Shown here one piece after another: positions 1 to 7,136 of a DNA stretch of 28,947 bases. Source of the stretch: Oligoflexia bacterium (GTDB lineage Bacteria; Bdellovibrionota; UBA1018); the NCBI GenBank assembly GCA_903928955.1, contig CAIYTD010000139.1, positions 1 to 28,947 on the forward strand, read 5' to 3'. The position numbers and the translations under genes are program-made. The number at the start of each line of letters is the position of its first letter. Within the stretch, counting starts at the first letter, position 1. Under the pieces are notes generated by a model. The model was not told the origin of the DNA. It saw nothing but the letters and a program-made list of their open reading frames with translations, and made no database searches.

Positions 1-449
1 ATCAATCGAAAGCCCGGCAATCAGAAGCCAAAATCGATCTTGCAGGGATCTACACTGCAGAGGCCTCTTTTGCAGCAGAACAAAACAGTTTCACTGGATG
101 CTTAAGTAACATTGGATTTAGTATTTCTGGTAGCAAGATATTCTACACTACTGGCTTCAGTAGTGTTTCAACCAATGGCTGTCTGGGTAATACATCCTGC
201 TTGACGTATTCGTGGAATGGAACAGTTCCAAATCAGTCTTGCCAAGATAACGCAGGTCTCACCCATTTTCTTGCTAATCTAGGAGCAAAAGCAGGTGCGA
301 CAACTAGGACCAATCTACCTGGAGGATCAATCGCTCAAACTACTTTTACTGCAGGAGCAGCTGGAAACATTTCGAGCAATTCAACTACTGTCGACCAGTG
401 GACCATAGACCAAAACAGTAACCTAGTGAACACTCAACAGGGACTTTAA
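1..449 (+). CDS. pilA: Type IV pilin (PilA-like), C-terminal part, 5' end outside window
   Basis: Structural subunit of a type IV pilus. The reading frame is open from base 3 and gives 148 residues before TAA, so the prepilin leader and the start of the N-terminal helix lie left of the window. The visible start (QSKARQSEAKIDLAGIYTAE) is the end of the long pilin alpha helix, with the pattern SEAK..L..IYTAE..F common in deltaproteobacterial and Bdellovibrio pilins. It is followed by a Gly/Ser/Thr/Asn-rich globular domain with four cysteines (fragment residues 33, 60, 66, 80) that could form disulphides. A TTG at 201 could be misread as a start, but the upstream frame is clearly coding. The gene converges on pilC with no base between the two stop codons. 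I am fairly sure it is a pilin; whether it is the major pilin is inferred from its position beside the motor genes. Confidence 0.8.
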   Translation, partial: QSKARQSEAKIDLAGIYTAEASFAAEQNSFTGCLSNIGFSISGSKIFYTTGFSSVSTNGCLGNTSCLTYSWNGTVPNQSCQDNAGLTHFLANLGAKAGATTRTNLPGGSIAQTTFTAGAAGNISSNSTTVDQWTIDQNSNLVNTQQGL

Positions 450-1670
450 TCAATCCGCTCCGCCAGCGAGTTTAAAGATAGGCAGATACATCGCAATCAT
501 CATTCCACCGACTGCTCCGCCCAAAAAAACTAACACAAAAGGCTCGATCAGCTTAGAAATTCCGCCAATTAGAATTTCTACTTCACCTTCATAGAAGTCC
601 GCTACTTTCTCCAGCATTTTATCAATATTTCCAGTAGATTCTCCCACACTGATCATTTGAACTGCCATCTTTGGAAAAACATTCATCTTGCCAATCACTG
701 CACCCAGAGTTTTTCCCGCTTCAATTTCAGTCCTTATTTTTCGTACTGACTCTTCTAAAACTGCGTTATCCATAGTTGCAGTACAAATATCAATGGCATC
801 TACCAAATTCACTCCAGAACTCAACAGTGTATTTAAAGTCCTAGAAAATCGGGCAATTCCCGATTTCTGTGCCATAGCACCAAAAAATGGCAACTTAAAC
901 ACCAATCGATCCAGCATTCCACGACCTTCGGGAGTTTTTAAATAGCGTCGTATCAGATAAAAAAATCCAAAACCTATTCCTAAAATATACAGGATGTTCC
1001 TGGTTAAAAAATGAGACGCATCAATAACTAATTGTGTCATATAGGGAAGCGACTGATGACTTCCAGAAAGCATTTCCTCAAATTTGGGAATGACAAAAAT
1101 CAACATCAAAGCGACCACACCACTTCCAATAGACATCACAATGATCGGGTACATCGATGCGCTTTTGACCATCTTACGCAATCGATCGGAGTCTTCCAAA
1201 TAACGAGAAAGTCGCTTCAACATGGCATCCAGAGATCCTGATGCCTCTCCTGCTCGAATGAGAGCGATATAAAGTTTTGGAAATACCAGCGGATAAAGAT
1301 TAAAGGATTCCCACAGATAAGCGCCTTGAGAAATTTTATCTTTAATCGTAATAATAATTTTCTTTAAACTAGAGTCAGATGTTTGATCCGACAGAATTTC
1401 TAAAGCTTGGACTACTGGAATACCTGACCCAATCAGAACCTGTAATTGACGAGTAAATGAGACTAGGGCTTGAACGGGAACACTTCTCATCCCTCCGCCT
1501 AATAAAGCCATAACATCCATATCTGCAATGTTTTCGCCTTGAGAAACCTTGATCGGCCGAATCCCATCGGCTCTCAAATTCATTCTCAACTCACCCTCAT
1601 CCCGAGCATCCATCTTACCCTTGATCAGCTTACCCGCTTTATTTATTCCTTGATAACTAAATTCAGGCAT
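450..1670 (-). CDS. pilC: Type IV pilus inner-membrane platform protein PilC
   Basis: Polytopic platform protein on which PilB and PilT act to add or remove pilin subunits. At 406 residues it has the usual family length. It holds two T2SSF/GspF repeats, roughly residues 70-195 and 270-395. Each begins with the family pattern (first F.RQL..L...G.P...AL; second FSRTLNTLLSSGVNLVDAI) and ends in a hydrophobic segment. Membrane segments lie near residues 170-195, 225-240 and 375-398, the last in a Gly-rich stretch before P.F.LAGGAD. The ATG is preceded by a strong SD, GGGGAGG, in the 23-base gap after pilT. It is the last gene of the pilB-pilT-pilC operon. No terminator separates it from the convergent pilin gene. 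Confidence 0.96.
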   Translation of the reverse strand: MPEFSYQGINKAGKLIKGKMDARDEGELRMNLRADGIRPIKVSQGENIADMDVMALLGGGMRSVPVQALVSFTRQLQVLIGSGIPVVQALEILSDQTSDSSLKKIIITIKDKISQGAYLWESFNLYPLVFPKLYIALIRAGEASGSLDAMLKRLSRYLEDSDRLRKMVKSASMYPIIVMSIGSGVVALMLIFVIPKFEEMLSGSHQSLPYMTQLVIDASHFLTRNILYILGIGFGFFYLIRRYLKTPEGRGMLDRLVFKLPFFGAMAQKSGIARFSRTLNTLLSSGVNLVDAIDICTATMDNAVLEESVRKIRTEIEAGKTLGAVIGKMNVFPKMAVQMISVGESTGNIDKMLEKVADFYEGEVEILIGGISKLIEPFVLVFLGGAVGGMMIAMYLPIFKLAGGAD

Positions 1671-1693
1671 TTATCCTCCCCTATTAAGGTCTA

Positions 1694-2779
1694 TCAAGAT
1701 TTTCTTTCTTGAACTCCTGTAAGGAGCTTGATCATTTCATCAGGCATAAAGCTATTCTCAATGGCATCCACTTTCGAAAGCAATCCATTTTTCACATGTG
1801 TCAAAATGGCTTGATTCATCGTAATCATCCCACTTTCCTCTTGTCCGGTTTGCATAGCCGAATACAATTGGTGAATCTTATCCTCACGAATGAGATTTCG
1901 AATCGCCATAGTCGGAATCATTACTTCACAAGCCATACATCTTCCGGATTCAAAGCTTTTTGGAATCAGCTGCTGTGAAATGACAGCCTGCAATGTAAAA
2001 GAAAGAACTTGGCGAATCTGAGTCTGTTGATAAGGAGGAAACGAATTCACTACTCGATTAATCGATTGGATAGCGCTATTCGTATGCAAAGTAGCAAAAA
2101 CAAGATGCCCTGTCTCAGCCATGGTTAGAGCCATTTCAATCGTTTCAGCATCTCTCAGTTCTCCGACTAATATAAAATCAGGGTCTTGCCGAAGCAATCG
2201 CTTCAAAGCGCTAGCAAAACTTTTGGTATCAACGCCTACCTCGCGCTGATTCACAATACAATTTTTATGGGCATGAACAAATTCGATTGGGTCTTCAACG
2301 GTCATCAAATGACCATATTCTTCCCGATTTAAAATATCCAACATTGCAGCAAGCGAAGTAGACTTTCCGCTCCCAGTAGGGCCTGTTACTAGAATAATCC
2401 CATTGGGACGACGGATTATTTTCTTAATAATCTGAGGAAGCTTAAGTGTATCAAAATCTGGAATTACAAGCGGAATGCGTCTAAATACCCCTGCCACACC
2501 ACCACGCTGATAAAAAAGATTACCTCTGAAGCGCGCAATATCTTTAAGTCCGAATGAAAAATCAAGTTCAAGATTCTTTTCAAAATCAGATTTTTGCATA
2601 TCTGTTAAAACAGAATAGCAAAGCTCCTTGCTATCATGATGAGCAAATGGATCTGTTTTGACTTTGACCATTTTGCCTTGAATTCTAAATTCAGGAGGCA
2701 CTCCAACTGTAATATGTAAATCTGACGCATCCTGATCCACCATTGTTTTCAGAAGCGCAGGCAAGCTTACTTTAGTCAT
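1694..2779 (-). CDS. pilT: Type IV pilus retraction ATPase PilT
   Basis: Hexameric secretion ATPase that drives pilus disassembly and twitching; 361 residues, slightly longer than the usual 345. It shows a PAS-like N-terminal domain starting at D.SDLH, Walker A GPTGSGKS (133-140), the Asp-box region with MTVEDPIEF, a Walker B region (RQDPDFILVGELRD) and the His box TGHLVFATLHT. The C-terminal AIRNLIRE motif is typical of PilT and is the main reason not to call this PilU or PilB. Walker A ends KSTS where most relatives have KSTT, a conservative change. The ATG lies one base beyond the pilB stop and its SD (GGAGAG) lies inside the pilB 3' end, so translation is probably coupled. Confidence 0.95.
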   Translation of the reverse strand: MTKVSLPALLKTMVDQDASDLHITVGVPPEFRIQGKMVKVKTDPFAHHDSKELCYSVLTDMQKSDFEKNLELDFSFGLKDIARFRGNLFYQRGGVAGVFRRIPLVIPDFDTLKLPQIIKKIIRRPNGIILVTGPTGSGKSTSLAAMLDILNREEYGHLMTVEDPIEFVHAHKNCIVNQREVGVDTKSFASALKRLLRQDPDFILVGELRDAETIEMALTMAETGHLVFATLHTNSAIQSINRVVNSFPPYQQTQIRQVLSFTLQAVISQQLIPKSFESGRCMACEVMIPTMAIRNLIREDKIHQLYSAMQTGQEESGMITMNQAILTHVKNGLLSKVDAIENSFMPDEMIKLLTGVQERKS

Positions 2780-2780
2780 T

Positions 2781-4487
2781 TTAGCTCTCCATGGTCATGG
2801 AAAGTGCCTCTTCAAGAGTAGTCAATCCCTCGATCACTTTTGCAAGACCTGTCATTCGCAATGTTCTCATTCCTTCTTTAATCGCTTGTTTTTTTATTTC
2901 ATTATTAGTTTCGCCTTTTAATACCATCTCTTTCAAATTTTGAGAAAAGTTCAAAACTTCATAAATAGCAACACGACCTTTATAACCAGTATTATTACAA
3001 TTCTTACAACCTTTGCCCTTAAATACTTTCATTTTAACTGCGTCTTCTTCGCTAAATCCGAGTGAAATAAATTTCTCTTTTGGAACCGGTGACTCAATTT
3101 TACATTGACTACAAATAGTCCGCAATAAGCGTTGCGCTAAAATGGTATTAACAGAAGAGGTAACTAAAAAGGGTTCCAGACCCATATTCATTAACCGTGT
3201 AATTGTCCCAGGAGCATCGTTGGTGTGTAAGGTAGAGAGGACTAAATGACCGGTAAGAGCTGCTTGAACTGCTACTTCAGCAGTCTCAAAATCTCTAATT
3301 TCTCCCACTAAAATAATATCTGGATCTTGCCGCAAAAGAGTGCGAAGAACACTTGCAAAAGTTAATCCAATATCTTTATGAACCTGAACCTGATTAATGC
3401 CTTCTAAATTGTATTCAACTGGATCTTCAACCGTAGATAAATTATCTGAAATCTGATTGAGTTCCATTAAAGCAGAGTAAAGAGTGGTGGTTTTCCCACT
3501 ACCAGTTGGACCCGTAACTAAAACAAGTCCATTCGGAGCATAAATCCCTTTTTTAAAAACTTCCAATTGCTGTGCTTCAAAACCTAGTTTAAGAAGATTC
3601 AACTTAAGATTGTCTTTACTCAACAAGCGAAGGACAATCTTCTCGCCAAAGAGTGTGGGCATCGAATTGACACGAAAATCAATTTCAGCAGAAGCTTGCT
3701 TGAGTTTAATTCTACCATCTTGAGGAATACGAGTCTCAGCTATATCCATTCTAGACATGATCTTGAGTCGAGCAAGTACCGCTCTCTTCATATCTAATGG
3801 AATTTGAGCGACTTCAAACATTGTCCCGTCAACACGCATTCTTACGCGGAATTTTTTTTCATAAGGCTCAACATGAATATCGCTCGCCATTCTCTTAATA
3901 GCTTCGCTTAATAGGCCATTCACCAACTGAATGACAGGGACATCTTGAGCATCTCCTCCTGACTCAATGTCATGAACCTGAACCAACTCGAAAGCAGCAT
4001 CCGCTGATTTTTCAACTTTTTGATCTTTTTGATAAGTTGCTATTGCGGCTCCTACATTTGCACTTCCGCCGCTGTAGTACTTCGACATAGCAGCATCAAA
4101 AGCAGAATAGGACGTCAGAACTGCCTCAATGTTCATTTTAGAAATGAACTTCAAGCTCTCTAAAGAACTAATATAAGTGGGATCACAAAGAGCAACCACA
4201 AGTGTTCCCTTATTGGACTGAATAGGAATTACTTGAGATTTTCTCGCTATATCTGGAGGAACGAGTCGAATCGTATCTTCAACAATTTCAAATTTTGCTA
4301 AATTAATATTAGGTAAGCCAAATTTTTGACTGAGATAATAAAGAAGCTTTGTTTCTGCAATATACTTTTTTTCTATAAAGTACCGTACGTAACTTTTCCC
4401 TAAGTTCGTAGCATCAGCTGCCTCGAGCAACTGCTGAGGAGTAACAATTTTATCTTTGACCAGCATTTCGGCAAGTTGCCGCGACAT
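2781..4487 (-). CDS. pilB: Type IV pilus extension ATPase PilB
   Basis: Cytoplasmic assembly ATPase that powers pilin polymerisation; 568 residues, standard length. An N-terminal GspE/MshEN-type domain (about residues 50-150) is followed by a linker and the ATPase core, with SDIHVEPYE, Walker A GPTGSGKTTT (near 330), STVEDPVEY, the Walker B region LRQDPDIILVGEIRD and the His box TGHLVLSTLHTNDAPG. A zinc-binding tetracysteine element (CSQC, then CKNC about 35 residues later) precedes GYKGR.AIYEVL, diagnostic for PilB/GspE rather than PilT. An SD-like AGGGAAGGGA precedes the ATG. It is the first gene of the pilB-pilT-pilC operon, and an inverted repeat lies directly upstream of the SD. Confidence 0.96.
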   Translation of the reverse strand: MSRQLAEMLVKDKIVTPQQLLEAADATNLGKSYVRYFIEKKYIAETKLLYYLSQKFGLPNINLAKFEIVEDTIRLVPPDIARKSQVIPIQSNKGTLVVALCDPTYISSLESLKFISKMNIEAVLTSYSAFDAAMSKYYSGGSANVGAAIATYQKDQKVEKSADAAFELVQVHDIESGGDAQDVPVIQLVNGLLSEAIKRMASDIHVEPYEKKFRVRMRVDGTMFEVAQIPLDMKRAVLARLKIMSRMDIAETRIPQDGRIKLKQASAEIDFRVNSMPTLFGEKIVLRLLSKDNLKLNLLKLGFEAQQLEVFKKGIYAPNGLVLVTGPTGSGKTTTLYSALMELNQISDNLSTVEDPVEYNLEGINQVQVHKDIGLTFASVLRTLLRQDPDIILVGEIRDFETAEVAVQAALTGHLVLSTLHTNDAPGTITRLMNMGLEPFLVTSSVNTILAQRLLRTICSQCKIESPVPKEKFISLGFSEEDAVKMKVFKGKGCKNCNNTGYKGRVAIYEVLNFSQNLKEMVLKGETNNEIKKQAIKEGMRTLRMTGLAKVIEGLTTLEEALSMTMES

Positions 4488-4497
4488 AAATTCCCTT

Positions 4498-4514
4498 CCC
4501 TATCTCTAATAGGG
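4498..4514 (-). repeat. Inverted repeat in the pilB leader
   Basis: CCCTAT, five bases, ATAGGG: a perfect 6-bp stem with a 5-base loop, immediately upstream of the pilB SD and within the 48 bases separating ribF from pilB. There is no T-run after it on the minus strand, so it does not look like an intrinsic terminator for ribF. In RNA the stem would end next to the GGGAAGGG ribosome-binding site and could affect pilB translation; that role is speculative. Confidence 0.4.
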
Positions 4515-4535
4515 TGACGTTAGGAATCTTTTTTG

Positions 4536-5498
4536 TCAATCAAGTATATTTAATATCTTTTTAGATTCTTCGATATCCAATAGAATTTGAGCTTTCAATG
4601 TATCCGCCCCAGAAAATCTTCTTTCTTCACGGAGTTGCTCAATAAATCTGACTTCCAAGGATGCACCATATAAATTTTGAGAAAAATTTAAAAAATGAGT
4701 CTCTACAAGGATCGGGATTTCCTGACCCCCGGCTTGTGAAGCATCGTGAAAAGTCGGACGTACTCCAATATTTGTTATACTTGGGTACCTATTTCCATCC
4801 ACAACCGTTCGTGTCGCATAAACTCCATGGGGAAGTGAGAGTTTACGCTCTTTCACCGGTAGACTAAAATTCACCGTTGGAAATCCGATTTTCCTCCCAC
4901 GCCCTTCACCTGGAATCACAACTCCCTGGTAAAAAAATTCATGACCCAAAAGTCGATTTGCCAATGGAACTTCTCCTGCTAAGAGATACTTCCTAATTTT
5001 TGAACTCGAGATGATTCCATTTTCAAAACTTTGAGGGCAAACTACAGTTAAATCTACAGAAGCACTTTTGCAAAAAGCATCTAATGCTTCCAGATGACCA
5101 TGACGCTCTCGACCGAAAGTAAAATCATATCCCACCACGATTGCTTCGGCCGATAACTGATTCAACAGAATATCGCTGAAAAACTCTTCCGGTTCGAGTG
5201 CTGAGAATTTTCGACTAAAAGGCTCTTCAATGACTAGATCTACACCTAAGGACTCAAAAAGAGCTAACTTCTCATCATAAGTAGATAAGAGCTGAAGTGA
5301 AACTTCTGGCCTCAGCACCAACTGAGGATGGGGGCGAAAAGTGTAAGCAATACATTTTCCCTTCCTCATTCGAGCCTGTTCAACTGCTTGCTGAATAATT
5401 TTTTGATGCCCCAGATGGACACCATCAAAATTACCAATCGTCACTACCGGATGAGGGACGAAATGAGTGAGATCTTGAATTCCTTTAATCCACTCCAT
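4536..5498 (-). CDS. ribF: Bifunctional riboflavin kinase / FAD synthetase RibF
   Basis: Converts riboflavin to FMN and then FAD. The N-terminal adenylyltransferase domain has TIGNFDGVHLGHQ, VVGYDFTFGRERHG and ISSSKIRKYL. The C-terminal flavokinase domain has GRGRKIGFPTVNF, HGVYAT, YPSITNIGVRPTF and ETHFLNF, and ends with an EE..F...D.L..QI..D. helix. I start it at the ATG at 5498 (320 residues). A longer frame reaches 5534 but would overlap the upstream gene and adds 12 residues without family similarity; the chosen ATG puts the FAD synthetase motif at the usual distance. It lies five bases after the cysteine-cluster gene, so the two are probably co-transcribed. No FMN riboswitch is visible upstream. 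Confidence 0.95.
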   Translation of the reverse strand: MEWIKGIQDLTHFVPHPVVTIGNFDGVHLGHQKIIQQAVEQARMRKGKCIAYTFRPHPQLVLRPEVSLQLLSTYDEKLALFESLGVDLVIEEPFSRKFSALEPEEFFSDILLNQLSAEAIVVGYDFTFGRERHGHLEALDAFCKSASVDLTVVCPQSFENGIISSSKIRKYLLAGEVPLANRLLGHEFFYQGVVIPGEGRGRKIGFPTVNFSLPVKERKLSLPHGVYATRTVVDGNRYPSITNIGVRPTFHDASQAGGQEIPILVETHFLNFSQNLYGASLEVRFIEQLREERRFSGADTLKAQILLDIEESKKILNILD

Positions 5499-5503
5499 AA
5501 AGT

Positions 5504-5950
5504 TTAACTCTTTGGCTGAAACGTATAACCACAAGTATCGATCTCAGAATCTTTTGCATCAAACGGATAATTCCGGCAATTAGCAGGCCTCAGATCCCCA
5601 TAAACACGACAATAAGGTAAGTTCTGACTATCTCTCCCTAAAAAAGGACATTTATAGATTAACTCACAGCACAAACCACAACGATGGCAATCCCCTTTCC
5701 GCGTATCCGAAATGGCTTGCTGAATATACTCTGGGCGAAAAGTACCCAGATAAAATCTTCTCATCTTTCTCAAAAATTGCCCTACTATATTTCGCTGGGT
5801 GACCCGACGTTGATACCATGTATTGACTGACGCAGTTAAACTCATTAGGTAAACATAAGCCACAACAACGCTCTTTTCGTCAAGAAGGGAGGATAAGTCC
5901 AAAGCGCAGCCTTTTTGATTCACTGAATTAGGAAATCGCTTAAATTCCAA
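5504..5950 (-). CDS. YkgJ-type cysteine-cluster protein (putative Fe-S/zinc binding)
   Basis: Small protein (148 residues at most) with eight cysteines in the spacing of the YkgJ/CxxCxxCC family: C88, C91, C94, C95, C101, C114, C125 and C140, plus another Cys near the N-terminus. The core reads CHRCGLCC, then KCPFL, YCRVYGDLRPANCRNYPF and CGY. Members are thought to bind a metal or Fe-S cluster; no reaction is known. The longest frame starts at a TTG (5950) without an SD. A GTG at 5863, with AAAAGAG upstream, or the ATG at 5845 could be the true start, so the first 30-35 residues are uncertain. It is directly upstream of ribF. A link between this metal-binding protein and flavin synthesis is possible but rests only on proximity. 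Confidence 0.78.
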   Translation of the reverse strand: MEFKRFPNSVNQKGCALDLSSLLDEKSVVVAYVYLMSLTASVNTWYQRRVTQRNIVGQFLRKMRRFYLGTFRPEYIQQAISDTRKGDCHRCGLCCELIYKCPFLGRDSQNLPYCRVYGDLRPANCRNYPFDAKDSEIDTCGYTFQPKS

Positions 5951-6069
5951 AAAGTTAGAAGCCCTTTTATTTCAAAAATCTAGCCAAAAAATAAAAAACA
6001 GCTCCCTGATTGAGATTTGGCGGTAGAATCCATACAGGAAATGAGTCATCTGGATCAAGAAAGGTAATC
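5951..6069. promoter_or_regulatory. Divergent intergenic region between the cysteine-cluster gene and the ParA gene
   Basis: About 119 bases separate two divergently read genes, so promoters for both are expected here. The part nearest the cysteine-cluster gene is very A/T-rich. On the plus strand TAGAAT (6024-6029) resembles a -10 box and TTGAGA (6010-6015) a -35 box, but they are only 8 bases apart and cannot form one promoter. The clear signal is the SD AAGAAAGG ending at 6064, which sets the ParA start at 6070. No long inverted repeat is visible. Confidence 0.35.
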
Positions 6070-6969
6070 ATGGAAAAAAATCAAAACTTGGAGAATCAAG
6101 AGATTCAAAGAGCTGCCAAAATTATCACCATTGCGAATCAGAAAGGAGGAGTAGGTAAAACAACAACAACTATGAATTTAGGAGTAGCGCTAACTCGACT
6201 TAATAAAAGAGTGCTATTGATAGATGGCGATCCTCAAGCAAACTTAACCAGCTATCTCGGAATTACGCCTGGAGAACATCCTTATGAATCTGTTCATACG
6301 CTAGATGAAATTTATTTATCAAAGCGCCCACTAGACGCGGAAGGCCGTCTCTTTTTTATTACAAAATCCGCGTCAGGGGTGGACCTTATAGCGGCGGATA
6401 AAGCTTTGTCAGGCGTCGAATATTACCTATTTACCCGCGCCGATCGCGAAGTTGTTCTAGCTCGGTTCCTAGAAGCCTTAAAACAGGATTATGACCTCAT
6501 ACTCATTGACACACCACCTAGCCTCAACCTACTCACTTTAAATGCTCTCTGCGCAAGTGATTATGTTCTGATCCCGGTCCAACCTGAATTTTTTAGCTTA
6601 GAAGGAATCGTAAAAATTAAAGAATCCATTGAAGATGTCCGCCTTCGATGGAATCCCAACCTTTCCATTATTGGAGTCTTACCTACTCAGCTTTCGAGTC
6701 GCAGAAAGCTGACTCACGAAGTCATTCGAGCGCTTCAAATGGAACTTGGAGAAAAACTTTTTGAAACAAAAATTCACGATAACGCAGCTGTAGCCGAAAG
6801 TTCAGGTCACGCTCAGTCTGTCATAGAATACGATCGCACCTCACGTGGTGCTCAAGATTATATGGCTGCAGCAAAAGAGCTTATTTTGAGGTGTTCTGGA
6901 AAATTTGTCAGTCAATATTCCGAAACCACTCTATCGTCTCAGGAGACCCCATTATGTCAAAACATTTAG
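6070..6969 (+). CDS. ParA/MinD-family ATPase (orphan, no parB nearby)
   Basis: Deviant Walker-type ATPase of the ParA family, 299 residues; members position DNA, protein complexes or organelles through ATP-dependent dimerisation. The signature lysine and P-loop appear as KGGVGKTTT (25-33), followed by VLLIDGDPQANLT (Walker A') and LILIDTPPSLNLLT (Walker B). The first 16 residues are a charged extension. The chosen ATG has the SD AAGAAAGG; a TTG at 6010 would add 20 poorly supported residues. There is no parB or parS-like repeat in the window, so a chromosome-segregation role is not supported. A 58-codon gene begins inside its last codons and may encode its partner. The absence of a MinD-type amphipathic C-terminal helix favours a ParA-like, nucleoid-binding mode, as an inference. 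Confidence 0.9.
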   Translation: MEKNQNLENQEIQRAAKIITIANQKGGVGKTTTTMNLGVALTRLNKRVLLIDGDPQANLTSYLGITPGEHPYESVHTLDEIYLSKRPLDAEGRLFFITKSASGVDLIAADKALSGVEYYLFTRADREVVLARFLEALKQDYDLILIDTPPSLNLLTLNALCASDYVLIPVQPEFFSLEGIVKIKESIEDVRLRWNPNLSIIGVLPTQLSSRRKLTHEVIRALQMELGEKLFETKIHDNAAVAESSGHAQSVIEYDRTSRGAQDYMAAAKELILRCSGKFVSQYSETTLSSQETPLCQNI

Positions 6970-7130
6970 GACGCAATCCCTTTCAAAAGAAAACAGCGAA
7001 AATTATTTTTGCTCCGGAACAAAAGAAATCAGCCCTTATCGATTACTTACTGATTGATTTACCTGCAAAGTCATACATGCTTGCCCTGCAGTGGACGCTT
7101 TTAGTGAAAGACACCTTCAGAAAAAAATAA
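6954..7130 (+). CDS. Small basic protein overlapping the ParA gene; putative ParA partner
   Basis: A 58-codon gene starting at ATG 6954, inside the ParA 3' end (16-base overlap). It has an excellent SD, AGGAG at 6941-6945, eight bases before the ATG; the frame is open further upstream but the SD marks the start. The N-terminus (MSKHLGRNPFQKKTAK) is strongly basic. A middle stretch of about 30 residues (YLLIDLPAKSYMLALQWTLL) looks like one helix or a short helical hairpin, and the end is basic again (KDTFRKK). I recognise no named domain. In known ParA/MinD systems a partner with a short Lys/Arg-rich N-terminus stimulates the ATPase; the sequence and coupling fit that, but the role is inferred. 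It ends 6 bases before the convergent glnN stop. Confidence 0.72.
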   Translation: MSKHLGRNPFQKKTAKIIFAPEQKKSALIDYLLIDLPAKSYMLALQWTLLVKDTFRKK

Positions 7131-7136
7131 AAACCT

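Noticed and set aside
688..945. Plus-strand frame inside pilC
   Set aside because: Antisense to a strongly conserved PilC region; composition is not protein-like and there is no SD.
4534..4539. Perfect TTGACA on the minus strand upstream of pilB
   Set aside because: It overlaps the ribF stop and the hexamer 17 bases downstream (TCACCC) is not a -10 box, so I do not call a promoter.
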